Positions 44,981-54,892 of a stretch of DNA of 64,000 bases are shown here, piece by piece. Numbering within the stretch: the first letter of the stretch is position 1; each line of letters begins with the position of its first letter. The notes under the pieces were generated by a model, which saw nothing but the letters and a program-made list of their open reading frames with translations, made no database searches and had not been told where the DNA came from. This DNA comes from Pararhizobium capsulatum DSM 1112 (lineage in GTDB: Bacteria > Pseudomonadota > Alphaproteobacteria > Rhizobiales > Rhizobiaceae), in contig NZ_JAUSVF010000006.1 in the NCBI RefSeq assembly GCF_030814475.1, forward strand, positions 1-64,000. Reading direction: 5' to 3'. Both the position numbers and the translations under genes were made by a program.

Positions 44981-46689
44981 ATAACCTTTCCTCCAAGCGC
45001 AATGCTCCGGGCGAGCCCTCGGTCTCCCTACGTCGTGAGTTCCATAATTGATCTTATGCATTTTTCGTTAAAACACTGAAAAAGCTACAGAAAAGCCTTC
45101 GTCCGATCCGCTTTCCTACGCTGGGACAATGAGCAAGTTCCGAGCCCTGCTGCGATCGGTTTTGCGGGGCGTCGGCGCTGGTCGCGGGTGCAAACAGAGG
45201 CGCACCGAAACTTAGCCCCAAGAAATGCGCGACGCGCTTGACTGCGTTGATCGCAAAACGTTGCCTGGTTTGTTGGCGCCAAGGCTGCTTGTCATGGTCC
45301 GGTCGGGACTGGGTTTCACGGCTAGAGGGCCTGAATCGGCAGGATCCGATCAACCCAAATGAATGAACCGAAGCACGGAGTGGAAACGTTCCTTTCACGC
45401 CCCGCCCTCCCCCGTGGGTAGCCAAATACCAGGACGGCCACCCTTCATTTTTCGAGTGAAAAGTCTTTCTCAGCTCAAATAAGCGGCTGGGGACCCTGCG
45501 AATCCTTGCAGATTTTTTGAATCATATAATTTGAAACCGAAGCCACGGGTGATCTCCGGACGTTAGCGCCTGCTATCCGCGATGCTTTCGGCTCACCCTC
45601 ATGAACGGCTCTTGTGGCTGCCTTCACCTTACATCCTCAATCCAGAATGAGTGCCGGGGACCCTCGGAATCCTTCCACGGGTTTTGCAATTCTGGAAAAT
45701 TTTCCTCCGGAGAGGCAGCGCCGGGGACCCTAGAAATCCTTGGCCGGGCCTTAAATCCACGGAACTTGATAAAGGCCTCTCAGATTATTGATCCGGCAAT
45801 CTGCATGAGAAGCAGGAATGCCCGGAAAAGCGGTGCCGATATCCGCTGTCAAGGTAATCTGTTCACCGCCCGAATTATTGGGGTTGCATTGGATCGCGCG
45901 CAGTGGCGCGTGAGGACGATCCGCATCTACTCCGACATGCGCCGTGTGTCCCTGAGAGAGATGAGTGCGGGATTCGCCGACGCAATCAGCAGACATCTGT
46001 ACCCCGAACTATCTACCTGTTTCCAATGCCTTTACGTGTCCTGTGGACGCGAGGCAGACAACAAGACGACTAATTAATGGCATTGAGGTCTTTTGAAGGG
46101 CAGAGGCATCAGAACGAGTCAGAACGTTGCATTCTGTGAATGTGTATATCAAAATAAACTAGTGATTTTGGTGTTAAGATAAACTTGATAATACGAAGGC
46201 AAGTAAAAAAATTAGGTGCATTGGCGGAATTTTATTCGTGAAATCTGAATTTTGATCTTGATAATTTGAAAAATTGGAGGTTTCTTTAACTGGCCATTGT
46301 GAGCGATGGCCCTGCGCCGATGAGTTCTCCGCCGCGGATTGCGGCGGATCTCAGCGGCGCAAGGATAGTGACTGAAACCGGATCGTGCGGTGAATTGGCC
46401 TTTGAGGGCCGGCCGGACTCTCTGTCAAAAGATACGTCTGCTGAAGTCGAGTAGTTTAACGGGGTAACGAGTTCATGCCTCGCGTGGAGATCAGCGCTCG
46501 CGGTCTCAATCCGAAACCGCCGCATTGTGCAGTTCAGTGCGGTTCACTTCCCACAGTTCTCCAGTTGTAACCCTCCGGAGTCGGAAACTCGGAGCCTCGC
46601 GTAATGCGATAATTTTCGAAATTCAACAGAGTTCACACCCAATGTATTCCCGCAGCGGATCATCGGACGAGAACAAAAGGAGCAAATTC
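44981..46689. other. Long gene-poor zone before the recombinase genes
   Basis: It contains three degenerate GGGGACCCT repeats, an AT-rich stretch (46138-46280) and a perfect small hairpin (TCCGCCGC 46328-46335 / GCGGCGGA 46341-46348). A frame at 45601-46077 runs through the repeats and has no recognisable domain. A frame on the minus strand at 45054-45425 is likewise unsupported. It may hold the attachment end of a mobile element. Confidence 0.4.
45489..45743 (+). repeat. Three degenerate GGGGACCCT-NNNAATCCTT repeats
   Basis: GGGGACCCT begins at 45489, 45656 and 45723, each followed by NNNAATCC or NAAATCC, then TT. The first two also continue to a T-rich stretch (GATTTTTTGAAT, GGGTTTTGCAATT). 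Spacing is 167 and 67 bp. They lie about 1 kb before two tyrosine recombinase genes. Confidence 0.55.
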
Positions 46690-48387
46690 ATGAATATCAG
46701 GACCGACCTGTATATCGCCAAGAGGAACATGGCGCAGGTAAAAGAAATTCTCAAAACTTCAACTGATCTGTCTGACGGGGACCGTCACCAAATCACATTG
46801 GCGTTGAATAGACTCCCCGAGTGGCTAAATATGCCTCTTGAACAAATCCCTGGTGAGGCTCCCCAGTTACGCGAGCTTCTTAAGCACCTCTTTCCGGCCA
46901 GATTAAACGTCAGTCCCAAGACGTTCGCCAATTTGAAATCACATTGGCTTAAGGCGATCCTGATCACCTCGGGTCAAGAAGATGTGAACAATTGTCTACT
47001 GAGAAGGGAGTGGCATGTCTTCGGCTTCAGCAGTCAATACGATTTTCGAACATACCTAATGCCAGCCGCACGCTATTTCAGCTGCCGCGAGGTGTTGCCT
47101 CATCAGGTAACCGATCTATGTATGCAGGACTATTTTCGGTATCGGAGCTTAACATCTCTGCGAAAAAAGCTTGACAACATCATTCGCCCCACGTTGATCG
47201 CTTGGAATTGCTTTGCCGATGAGCACCCAGAACTTGAGTTGAATCACGTTACTGTTTCGGCCCGACGCAACGGTCCAACTCTCCCTGACATTGAGAAGCT
47301 TCCAACAACTTTTGGGACAGAGGTTTATCAACTTCTCAACTGGTGCGAATGTCGCGATATATTTGCTGACGATGCGCGGACAAGACCGCTTTCTGTTTCA
47401 TCAAGAGTGGGACTCAAGTTGGATATTAAACGCGCCGTCTCCGCGCTTATAAAAAACGGCATCGGACGGAACGAGATCGATAGCCTGAAGATATTATTCA
47501 TAAAAGAAAACTTCAAAGCGATACTAAGCTACTACATGGGAGATCGGCTAGAGCCCAAGCCTGTGTTCGATTTGGCCCTTTCTCTTTTCTTGGTTGCCCG
47601 TGATTTTCTGCGACTTGATCCCAATCAGTTGGAAGAACTAAAACGAATTGTATACAAGTCACCCCGGCGTCCCGCGGTGATGGCACCGCGCAACGAGGTG
47701 AAGTTAGCAGTATTTGATGATCCCGCTTACCTGCTTCGATTGGTCAAGACCCCTACTCTGTTATGGATCCTGGTGCGAGAAGGCGATCCGAAATCGGCGT
47801 GGACCATGGCTAAAGCCCATGCCGCTTTGGCCATTTGTATCTTGATCTACATGCCTATTCGGCTCGCGAACCTGGCGTCCCTGTCCTGGGACCGACATAT
47901 CTACCTCCGGCCTGCCGGACAATCGCGATTGGTGATTCCGGCGCACGAAAACAAATCCGGTACAGCGCTCGATTTTGATATTCCGCCTACCCTTGCGGAA
48001 ATGTTGCTCGAGTATCGCGAAAAGATTGCGCCTAACGCTATGGGAGGCCCATCGAAGTATCTATTTTTTGGTTCGAATGGGCTTCCCAAAGGGGACGCAC
48101 AGGTCGCAAGGCTCGTTAAAGAATACACCGAGAGATTTGTGGGAGTACCTCTGAACCCTCATATTTTTCGGCACCTGTGTGCCAAAATCATCTTGGACGC
48201 GGATCCCGGCGCGCATGTTTTAGTGCAGCAATTGCTGGGGCATAAGAACCTGTCTACCACAGTAAATTTTTATGCAGGGTACGAGCCCAAGCGAGGCCAG
48301 CGCCATCACCAAAAGCTTCTAGAAGAGTCGATCTCTGCCGGCCTAGAGGGCATCCAGGTCAAACGCGAAAGGGATGCCCGTGATTAA
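46690..48387 (+). CDS. Tyrosine recombinase (large, 565 residues)
   Basis: A site-specific recombinase starting at 46690 behind AAGGAG; the frame is open 55 codons upstream but without protein character. The C-terminal catalytic domain has Arg in MPIRLANLASLSW, HIFRH (HxxR), LLGHKNLSTTV with the second His, and Tyr in VNFYAGY. The N-terminal 350 residues are unusually long and probably bind DNA. Its stop overlaps the next recombinase gene by 14 bases. Lower GC and codon use differ from the stress genes, suggesting transfer. Confidence 0.88.
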   Translation: MNIRTDLYIAKRNMAQVKEILKTSTDLSDGDRHQITLALNRLPEWLNMPLEQIPGEAPQLRELLKHLFPARLNVSPKTFANLKSHWLKAILITSGQEDVNNCLLRREWHVFGFSSQYDFRTYLMPAARYFSCREVLPHQVTDLCMQDYFRYRSLTSLRKKLDNIIRPTLIAWNCFADEHPELELNHVTVSARRNGPTLPDIEKLPTTFGTEVYQLLNWCECRDIFADDARTRPLSVSSRVGLKLDIKRAVSALIKNGIGRNEIDSLKILFIKENFKAILSYYMGDRLEPKPVFDLALSLFLVARDFLRLDPNQLEELKRIVYKSPRRPAVMAPRNEVKLAVFDDPAYLLRLVKTPTLLWILVREGDPKSAWTMAKAHAALAICILIYMPIRLANLASLSWDRHIYLRPAGQSRLVIPAHENKSGTALDFDIPPTLAEMLLEYREKIAPNAMGGPSKYLFFGSNGLPKGDAQVARLVKEYTERFVGVPLNPHIFRHLCAKIILDADPGAHVLVQQLLGHKNLSTTVNFYAGYEPKRGQRHHQKLLEESISAGLEGIQVKRERDARD

Positions 48388-49411
48388 GAAGAGGAGAATT
48401 TCTTCGCTGTCGTTCGCCCTTTGGCCAGAGGCAGATAGGGACCTGTTCCAGAGGGCTTTTCAATCGTCGGATGACATATTCGAGGACAACTATCGTCGTC
48501 CGCTGTCACCGGCCACTCTGCGCTCCTATGAAGGTTGCTACGGGAAGTTTCTGAGTACGGTCGATCCCCCTCGACTACTGCTATCACCCACAGAACGGCT
48601 AACTCCTCAGTCGGTGCGGACATTTTGCATTGTGGCTTTCAAAACAATGCGGTTGTCCTCCATCGCGCACGTCCTAAAGAAAGTTTATACGGTCATTAAG
48701 GTAATGTGCCCATCGAAGGAGTGGGGATGGCTCTACAAGATAGGCGAGCGCATCGAATATCACGCGAAGCCGCGAAGCCGTCCAGAAGTGCTTAGCAGCG
48801 ACCTTTACGCCGTGGGTATATCCCTGATTGAATCGTCACTAGACAAAACAAAAGATGCGGTAAATATCTCGATTGCTGACGCGAAAGCATTCCGTGACGG
48901 GCTTTTGATCGTATTATTGGTCGAATCTTCCATGCGCCGTAGGGCACTTGCGGGGCTGAGAGAATCTCATTTTAGGAACATCAACGGGCTTTGGCGTATT
49001 GAAGTGCCCGCGGATTTGGTTAAGACGGGATCGTCCCAGACCTATTTGTTGTCGCTCCGGCTTACTTCATATCTAGATCATTATTTTTCCAATGTTCGCG
49101 AGAGTTTTTCTAGCGGAACGAACGATGCGCTATGGGTTCAAGGTAATCGCGCAATGTCCCCTGGCAGCATCTATCGCATCGTTTGTAGCCGAACCAAGGC
49201 CGCCCTAGGGTTTCCTGTGTCGCCTCACCGTTTTCGCAATGCCTTTGCCACGTTCATCGCAGTGGTCGATCCAAAAAACATCCGAATGACAAGAGAAGGC
49301 CTGGGCCATCGTTCCTTTACGACGACTGAGAAGCACTACATCGAGCGAGCAAATACGCGAATTGCAAGTCGCCAACACGCGATTGCGCTAGCAGAGCGAC
49401 TGGGTCGTTGA
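48374..49411 (+). CDS. Tyrosine recombinase, second of an overlapping pair
   Basis: A 345-residue site-specific recombinase. Catalytic residues: Arg in SSMRRRALAGLRESHF, PHRFRNAFATF (HxxR), GLGHRSFTTTEKHYIE with His and the nucleophile Tyr. It overlaps the upstream recombinase by 14 bases and is probably translationally coupled. Paired or tripled recombinases are known from RIT-type elements and from Tn554-like transposons; only two are seen here. A perfect hairpin terminator follows. Confidence 0.87.
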   Translation: MPVIKKRRISSLSFALWPEADRDLFQRAFQSSDDIFEDNYRRPLSPATLRSYEGCYGKFLSTVDPPRLLLSPTERLTPQSVRTFCIVAFKTMRLSSIAHVLKKVYTVIKVMCPSKEWGWLYKIGERIEYHAKPRSRPEVLSSDLYAVGISLIESSLDKTKDAVNISIADAKAFRDGLLIVLLVESSMRRRALAGLRESHFRNINGLWRIEVPADLVKTGSSQTYLLSLRLTSYLDHYFSNVRESFSSGTNDALWVQGNRAMSPGSIYRIVCSRTKAALGFPVSPHRFRNAFATFIAVVDPKNIRMTREGLGHRSFTTTEKHYIERANTRIASRQHAIALAERLGR

Positions 49412-49444
49412 AATGGTACGATTTTGTATGAGCCCATGATGTTA

Positions 49445-49483
49445 AACCGCCCCGGCCTTGTCTTCGGAAAAGTCGGGGCGGTT
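49445..49483 (+). terminator. Terminator after the recombinase pair
   Basis: AACCGCCCCG pairs perfectly with CGGGGCGGTT across 19 bases. Confidence 0.65.
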
Positions 49484-50004
49484 CAGAACGACTGATGAAG
49501 TTCACGCTGAAAGTTCGTTGGCAAGCAAACAGAGCGAGCGGAAAGCCGCGCCTTCAACGGGCTTTAAAATCAATTTACAGGAGGAGGAGTCGCCGGCCAC
49601 TGACGGGGATGGCGAGACCTGACGGCTTTGATCTGGTGGCATTGATGACGATAATTCCAGTCATGAATACTGAAGCTGAAAACGCCTGTTTTGAACCGGA
49701 GTGGGTGGCGACATGGAAACGAGATTTCGCAAGCTATCTCGACTTCGGCCACAAGACGCCGCAAACGCCTTCAACCTTTCGCAGCGATCTCTACGCGTGG
49801 GGCACTAAGCAAGTGGGACAAGCACCTTTGCAGACATAATACTCAAAATCAGAATGTAAACTTTCACGAAAAGGTGTTTTACCCAAGCCACGAATCTCCC
49901 CTCCTGACACAAGAGGTCATCGCAATCGACAACTATCTGAATGATTGGGAGCGACCGCGACTGCGTCTGCCAATTAGTTATCGGGACTAAGAAGGAGATT
50001 GGAA
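49484..50004. other. Unassigned stretch after the recombinases
   Basis: Open frames exist, for example one reading ACFEPEWVATWKRDFASYLD at 49680-49740 and, in another phase, SPLLTQEVIAIDNYLNDW at 49897-49950. No family is recognised. It may be one frameshifted gene. Confidence 0.35.
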
Positions 50005-50220
50005 ATGTTTGAACGTGGGATTGGATATGCGGTCGCCGGTTCGCTTTGCGATGGTCGCGATAAACCCCTGTCACAAGTTGAGGAACGCAGACTGCGCTGG
50101 CTTGGCGTCCTAACTCTGATTTTTTGCGCGATTGCCGGCGTTGGCGTTTTTTGGGCTTCATCGACAGGTAGGTTGGAGATCAACTCCAAATATATCGAAA
50201 CGGATATTGAGAATATCTAA
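50005..50220 (+). CDS. Small membrane protein, function unknown
   Basis: A 71-residue protein starting at 50005 with AAGGAG 8 bases upstream. A cytosolic N-terminus (MFERGIGYAVAGSLCDGRDKPLSQVEERRLRW) is followed by one span, LGVLTLIFCAIAGVGVFWA, and a short polar tail. No family is recognised. It lies in the remnant-rich zone after the recombinases. Confidence 0.5.
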   Translation: MFERGIGYAVAGSLCDGRDKPLSQVEERRLRWLGVLTLIFCAIAGVGVFWASSTGRLEINSKYIETDIENI

Positions 50221-50805
50221 ACGCCGTCAGCTGTTGATTATTGATGGGCCGATCCTATTTAGTTTAGCGCTGCCCTCTGTCAGCAATATTTCCATACCGA
50301 ACTCAAGTCCGTCCGGCAGGCCCTAAGGTATTTACTTATGGCGGTTCAAATATTCGGAGCCGTTCTTCTTGCGTATAGCGATGATGCAGTCGAGGTGCCC
50401 CGGGAGGAGGCTGGGGGTTCGGAATCGCACCTTCAGCATGCGGTTTATGGAACAGCGATACGGCTAAAATTATTGTTCCGATGGGACTCGGTCGAAGGGA
50501 TGGACATAGGCTGGCTTGCCTCCGCCGCAGACGAAGATCGCTGAAGTGATGCCCCACTCTTTGTTCGGCAATTTCACCCTGGAAAAAAACCGCGAAGGCT
50601 TGAAGCTCCAAAAAAGTGACGGAGTAAGGTTCATCAGCAGCGTCCCCACCACTTGCCGAATTGTCTTCTTAAGTTGATGTCTCAAAAAACAACCCCTTGT
50701 TTCGGAAGTGCCGCGCACTCCGATCATCCCTCGCTGCCGTTTGAGCTCTGCGCTCAATCGCGTTAGGCAGTCTTTAGACCGCTCCTAATATAACCCGATG
50801 CCGCA
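50221..50805. other. Unassigned stretch, probably eroded sequence
   Basis: Frames are open on both strands at 50336-50757, but none has a ribosome binding site or known motif. Confidence 0.35.
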
Positions 50806-51060
50806 TCAGCATCCCGAACATCCCTCGTAGGTTATCTGGATCTGCTCGCAGATCCAGATTCTGAAAGAAAGTGAGCTTTTGCGTGCCGGACATACCTCAG
50901 GGCTGAGAAATCCCGTTGAATATCGCACGCTGTCCAACAAGGTGATCTGTGATGCGGCGGTGCGGCCCGGCTCGGCACCAGTAATTACCTTCCAAAGTTC
51001 GCCTACGGGATGGTCCCGCGCAAGCTGCCGTATCTCGTCGTCAACTCGACTAAAAGCCAC
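50806..51060 (-). pseudogene. Ornithine-cyclodeaminase/EutC-like C-terminal remnant, frameshifted
   Basis: The minus strand reads VDDEIRQLARDHPVGELWKVITGAEPGRTAASQITLLDSV, the C-terminal part of an EutC-like enzyme. After LLDSV a frameshift occurs; the +1 phase continues as RDFSALRYVRHA, the expected family ending. The first 250 residues are absent. It lies directly downstream of an intact member of the same family (51095-52048) on the same strand and ends differently from it, so it is a different paralogue. Confidence 0.82.
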
Positions 51061-51094
51061 GTGTTGTTCGCCGGAGCGGAATTAAACGCAGGGC

Positions 51095-52048
51095 CTAGTT
51101 CGACCTGAGCTCGCGAAGAACGGCTTTAGCAATCGCGATATCTTGGACAGCTACGCCAGTCAGATCTGCGATGGTAATTTGTGCATCAGATGTCCTTCCT
51201 ACCGCTGCTCCAGACAGGACTGTGCCGAGTTCCACCACGGTTTTCCGCTGCAAAACCCCGGCCTTGCACGCTTGGTAGATTTCACCTCGGAACTCGCTTT
51301 GTGCCAAACTATCGGCAACGACCAAGTCAGCCAACTCCAGAAGTTCGGCTGCAAGTTCGTTTTTCTCGGCCGTGTCCGATCCCATTGCTGTAATATGCGT
51401 ACCAGGTCTGACCATTGAGGCAGTGAGAAGCGGGTGTTCGGCAGGGGTTGTCGTGACGATCAATCTGCTCCGCTCACACAGCTCATCGAGACCTTTGGCG
51501 ATGAAGACTTGAAAACCCATTCTGCCTATGTCCGCGGCCGCGTGTTCTGTGGCTTCAGGCCGACGACCCCATATGAACAGGTCTCGGCAGTCGGTCACGC
51601 GACGCAGGTAGTCGGCCTGTAGGCGTGCCTGCACTCCGGTGCCGACGATACCGATCGCGCGAAGATTGCCGGGGGCGAGTGCCTTGGCCGCGACTGCACC
51701 TGCAGCCGCAGTCCGATGGTTTGTCAATTCTCCCTCTTCCAGCAGGACGGCGTCAATCACGCCCGTTTTCTGGCTAAGGACGATCATGCATCCGTTGAAC
51801 GGCGGCAGACCGATGGTCGGATTATTGAAGAAGCCGGTAGCAAGCTTAACGACGAACACGTCATCGCCGCGAATTGCACCGAACTTGATATGCAACTCGC
51901 CGGAATTTTCAGGGAATAGCAGTTCGCCCACCGGCGCCACTTCTACGTCCCCCTTCGAAAAGGCTACAAACCCTTGAGCGACCGCTTCAGTTGCATCTAC
52001 ACGAGGCAATACGGCATCGATTTCAGCTCGCGTATAAACAGTTCTCAT
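51095..52048 (-). CDS. Ornithine cyclodeaminase / mu-crystallin family protein
   Basis: A 317-residue NAD(P)-binding protein: substrate-domain Lys in HIKFGAIRGDDVFVVKLATGFF, IGIVGTGVQARLQADYLRRVTDCRDLFIWGRR (dinucleotide fold) and ITAMGSDTAEKNELAAELLELADLVVADSLAQS near the end. Relatives include ornithine cyclodeaminase, EutC of ectoine use and ketimine reductases. GGAG lies 9 bases upstream of the start at 52048. It is divergent from a LysR gene, which is the likely regulator. Confidence 0.88.
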   Translation of the reverse strand: MRTVYTRAEIDAVLPRVDATEAVAQGFVAFSKGDVEVAPVGELLFPENSGELHIKFGAIRGDDVFVVKLATGFFNNPTIGLPPFNGCMIVLSQKTGVIDAVLLEEGELTNHRTAAAGAVAAKALAPGNLRAIGIVGTGVQARLQADYLRRVTDCRDLFIWGRRPEATEHAAADIGRMGFQVFIAKGLDELCERSRLIVTTTPAEHPLLTASMVRPGTHITAMGSDTAEKNELAAELLELADLVVADSLAQSEFRGEIYQACKAGVLQRKTVVELGTVLSGAAVGRTSDAQITIADLTGVAVQDIAIAKAVLRELRSN

Positions 52049-52242
52049 CGGGTTCGTCTCCTCAACGTGCGCCAGTGAGGCATCTTTAGCGATAATCTTA
52101 AGAGATAAATCGGCGGACTTGGAAAGCTGAGTTGCTCAGCAGGAAACTGTCAATTTTGGGTTTCGTGCTTTCCCATATCAGCTTGCTATAGTTTCCCAAA
52201 AATACAAGTATGAGCTTTTAGTTTAGCAAACAGGATCGTTTC

Positions 52243-53184
52243 ATGACCCTTCCAGTGCGCCTGTTTTCGGGTCAGATATCGGACTTTGACTTGAAGCTCA
52301 TTCGCACCTTTCGTTCTGTGGCGGATTGCAGCGGTTTTTCGCTTGCAGAAATCGAACTAAACATGACGAAATCAGCGATCAGCAAACAGATCGCTGACCT
52401 GGAAATTCGATTGGGTGTGCAGCTTTGCCACCGAGGGCGGTCGGGCTTCGCTTTGACCGCTGAAGGACAATATGTCTATGATGCGAGTACCAAGATGTTG
52501 GGCGCTCTAGAGGGATTTCGCACCGAACTGAGCGCGCTTCAAAAACATCCTACCGGAACCTTGCATATTGGATGCATTGACTCGCTGGTCACCAGCGAAA
52601 AGTCCCCGGTCCTGGCGATCTTGACCCGCTTCTCAACCGACTTTCCGGACGTGAAGATCAAGATAATTACCACCTCATCCGCTGAGATTGATCAGTCTGT
52701 TGCGGACCGGCGCGTGCAGATCGGATTTTCTACCGACCGAGGAATGATCAAAGGAGCGAAAAGCATCTCGCTGTTTTTTGAACACAGCTATCTTTATTGC
52801 GGACGAAATCACCCACTTTTTGAGTATATCGAAAGCGATCTGAGCCTCGATCTGCTCAACGAACAGCGATTTGCGCAACATGCCTATTCAGAGTCCGAGC
52901 TTCGGGATGAGAACAAGATCGGGCTTACTCCGGCCGCAACCGGGCAATTTACGGAAGGGATTGCCATGTTGATACTGACGGGGAATTATATCGGTTTCTT
53001 GCCTCAACACTACGCCAAGGGTTGGGTAGACAGCGGCGTCATGCGCCCCCTGCTTCCCGTTCATATTCGCAAAATGACCAAAATTCGGCTACTCTTTCAT
53101 GAAGACGCCGTTGTCATGCCTCTTGTCGCAGCCTTTGTCAAAACGGCAGAAACTGTGCGAAAAGCCGGCCTCACGGCCGGCTGA
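52243..53184 (+). CDS. LysR-family transcriptional regulator
   Basis: A 313-residue regulator. The N-terminal winged HTH is visible as FDLKLIRTFRSVADCSGFSLAEIELNMTKSAISKQIADLEIRLGVQLCHRGRSGFALTAEG; the rest is a periplasmic-binding-like effector domain. It is divergent from the ornithine-cyclodeaminase-like gene with a 194-bp shared promoter region, and it faces the end of the seven-gene catabolic operon. An 8-bp perfect hairpin overlaps its stop. Confidence 0.9.
   Translation: MTLPVRLFSGQISDFDLKLIRTFRSVADCSGFSLAEIELNMTKSAISKQIADLEIRLGVQLCHRGRSGFALTAEGQYVYDASTKMLGALEGFRTELSALQKHPTGTLHIGCIDSLVTSEKSPVLAILTRFSTDFPDVKIKIITTSSAEIDQSVADRRVQIGFSTDRGMIKGAKSISLFFEHSYLYCGRNHPLFEYIESDLSLDLLNEQRFAQHAYSESELRDENKIGLTPAATGQFTEGIAMLILTGNYIGFLPQHYAKGWVDSGVMRPLLPVHIRKMTKIRLLFHEDAVVMPLVAAFVKTAETVRKAGLTAG
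53163..53182 (+). terminator. Hairpin at the end of the LysR gene
   Basis: AGCCGGCC and GGCCGGCT are perfect complements around TCAC; the stop codon follows directly. Confidence 0.5.
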
Positions 53185-53322
53185 TGACAGACAAACGGCG
53201 CCGGCAGCGACATCAGCGCTGATGCGCAACAATACAACAAGACGCTGCGTTCAACGTAAACTTGCTTAGGCATCTTGTTTTCAAAGTCGAAAGCCTCCCA
53301 ACAAGGCTCGTGTCTGGAGTTG

Positions 53323-54093
53323 TTAGGCGGTTTGAGCGAGATAGTCCTCGATGACCTTGCGAAAGCGTTCCAAGTGTATGGGCTGCTCGTGTCCGCCGTA
53401 CACTACGCGGGGATTCAAAGGGAGCAGGCGTTGCAGCGATTGCCGGTTGTCGGGGACGCTGGAATGGTGAAGCTTATCGTAAGGCTTGCCGTCATAAATG
53501 GTATCGCCGCCGAAGAGAATTCGATTGGATGCGTCCCAAAGGCCGACCCCGCCCGGCGAGTGACCTGGCAGGTGAAGAACTTCAAACTGGCGATCTCCAA
53601 GGTTTATGACATGCCCGTCTTCGATCGCCTCGACCTGTGGTGCATGCAGCCTGAAGTCATGGGAGGTAAACCCGGCATGCGGCAAAGCTGTGATGATGGG
53701 TCCGTGAAGCCTGTCGTCCTGAACGAGCAATGTCTGGAGATCGAGAATGTCGTAGTTTCTACTGGCAAGAGTCACGTCAGGATCGAGTATCCGCAGCCCC
53801 TCGGCTTCCGCGCTGTGGCATAGGGTTAACGGCCATTCATGGAGTCCACCGATATGATCCGCATGGGCGTGCGTCGCCAAGACGATGGTCGGCTCTAGCC
53901 CGTAGTCAGCCAAGAATGGCCTGAGGGGCCTCACTCCGTTAAGAGCGTCGATCAGCAAAGTATCATCGCGCCCGCGCACAACAAAGGCGTTTGCTTTCAT
54001 GAATCCCGCGACGTGAGGTTCAAAGATCTTGAATATACCGTCCCCAAGGTCATCAATCTGGTACCAGTTTTCGGAAACGGGCAAATCTAACAT
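53323..54093 (-). CDS. MBL-fold metallo-hydrolase (last gene of catabolic operon)
   Basis: A 256-residue metallo-beta-lactamase-fold protein: ATHAHADHIGG (HxHxDH), GHSPGGVGLW and FGGDTIYDG, with a final His in VVYGGHEQP. It is cytosolic, with no signal peptide. The start at 54093 has GGAGG 5 bases upstream. It closes the seven-gene operon, 55 bp after the second permease. A lactone or thioester substrate is plausible from the fold, but the true substrate is unknown. Confidence 0.87.
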   Translation of the reverse strand: MLDLPVSENWYQIDDLGDGIFKIFEPHVAGFMKANAFVVRGRDDTLLIDALNGVRPLRPFLADYGLEPTIVLATHAHADHIGGLHEWPLTLCHSAEAEGLRILDPDVTLASRNYDILDLQTLLVQDDRLHGPIITALPHAGFTSHDFRLHAPQVEAIEDGHVINLGDRQFEVLHLPGHSPGGVGLWDASNRILFGGDTIYDGKPYDKLHHSSVPDNRQSLQRLLPLNPRVVYGGHEQPIHLERFRKVIEDYLAQTA

Positions 54094-54148
54094 CAGGGCC
54101 TCCATCAGGCGGAAAAAGCAGTTTGGACTAAGCGTCAATTGGTGAGCA

Positions 54149-54892
54149 TCAGGAAGAAATCGGGGCCAGATGTCTGAGCATTCTGCCTTCCAAGAACCGG
54201 AAAATGCGTGTGATGACGAAGACGATTGCCATGAATATAAGTGCTGCCGTCACAAAGCCCTCATAGGCCAGATAATATTTACTATTGAATTGCCGTGCCG
54301 CCCCTAGCAGATCGATTACGGTCACCATGCTTGCAAGTACCGTTGTATATAGGCTGAATATCACCTCATTTCCGTAGGACGGCAACGACCTGCGGAAAGC
54401 ACTGGGCAACAAGATTCGGCGCAGTATCATTGATTGTGACATCCCGGACGCCGTCGCAGCCTCCACCTCTCCACGCGGCGTATCCTCGATCGCGCCCCGC
54501 AGGATTTCACCGGTATAGGCCGACGTGCCGATTGAAAATGAGATTAATGCACACCACCACGGGTCCCGCAGAATCGTCCAGGCCGCAGACTCTCTGATAA
54601 ACTCGAACTGGGAGAGCCCGTAATAGATAACATAGAGCTGGGCGAGTAGCGGGGTGCCCCGGATGACGTAAATATAGCCGTAGGCGATCTGGTTAAGCAC
54701 CGGCACACGTCGCGCGCGTATGACCGCCAAGGGGATTGCGAAAAGGCCACCGGCGATCAGCGAGACAATCCACAAGATAAGGGTGTTTACCAGGCCATAC
54801 CAGAACAGACGCCAATTTTCGATGACAAGATGGAAGTCGAGTGGCGACGTCTCTGACGAAAATCTATGGACCGCCTCGAAGAGGTCACTCAT
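54149..54892 (-). CDS. Polar amino-acid ABC transporter permease (HisM/OccM type)
   Basis: A 247-residue permease with about five spans and the EAA-like loop GEVEAATASGMSQSMILRRILLPSAFRRSLP. YGYIYVIRGTPLLAQLYVIYYGL is the family hallmark. The start at 54892 overlaps the stop of the preceding permease by 4 bases (ATGA). The open frame extends far upstream in another gene and is not coding there. It forms the channel with the permease at 54889-55587. Confidence 0.92.
   Translation of the reverse strand: MSDLFEAVHRFSSETSPLDFHLVIENWRLFWYGLVNTLILWIVSLIAGGLFAIPLAVIRARRVPVLNQIAYGYIYVIRGTPLLAQLYVIYYGLSQFEFIRESAAWTILRDPWWCALISFSIGTSAYTGEILRGAIEDTPRGEVEAATASGMSQSMILRRILLPSAFRRSLPSYGNEVIFSLYTTVLASMVTVIDLLGAARQFNSKYYLAYEGFVTAALIFMAIVFVITRIFRFLEGRMLRHLAPISS

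Noticed and set aside
45054..45425. Minus-strand open frame of 123 codons
   Set aside because: Composition is low in hydrophobic pattern, there is no start signal and no family; more likely chance in GC-rich DNA.
45489..45743. CRISPR-like array from the GGGGACCCT repeats
   Set aside because: Only three degenerate copies, unequal spacing, and no cas genes in the window.
45601..46077. Open frame of 158 codons as a possible gene
   Set aside because: It runs through the degenerate GGGGACCCT repeats, has no ribosome binding site and no recognisable domain.
50336..50757. Several overlapping open frames on both strands
   Set aside because: They contradict each other, have no ribosome binding sites and match no family that I recognise.
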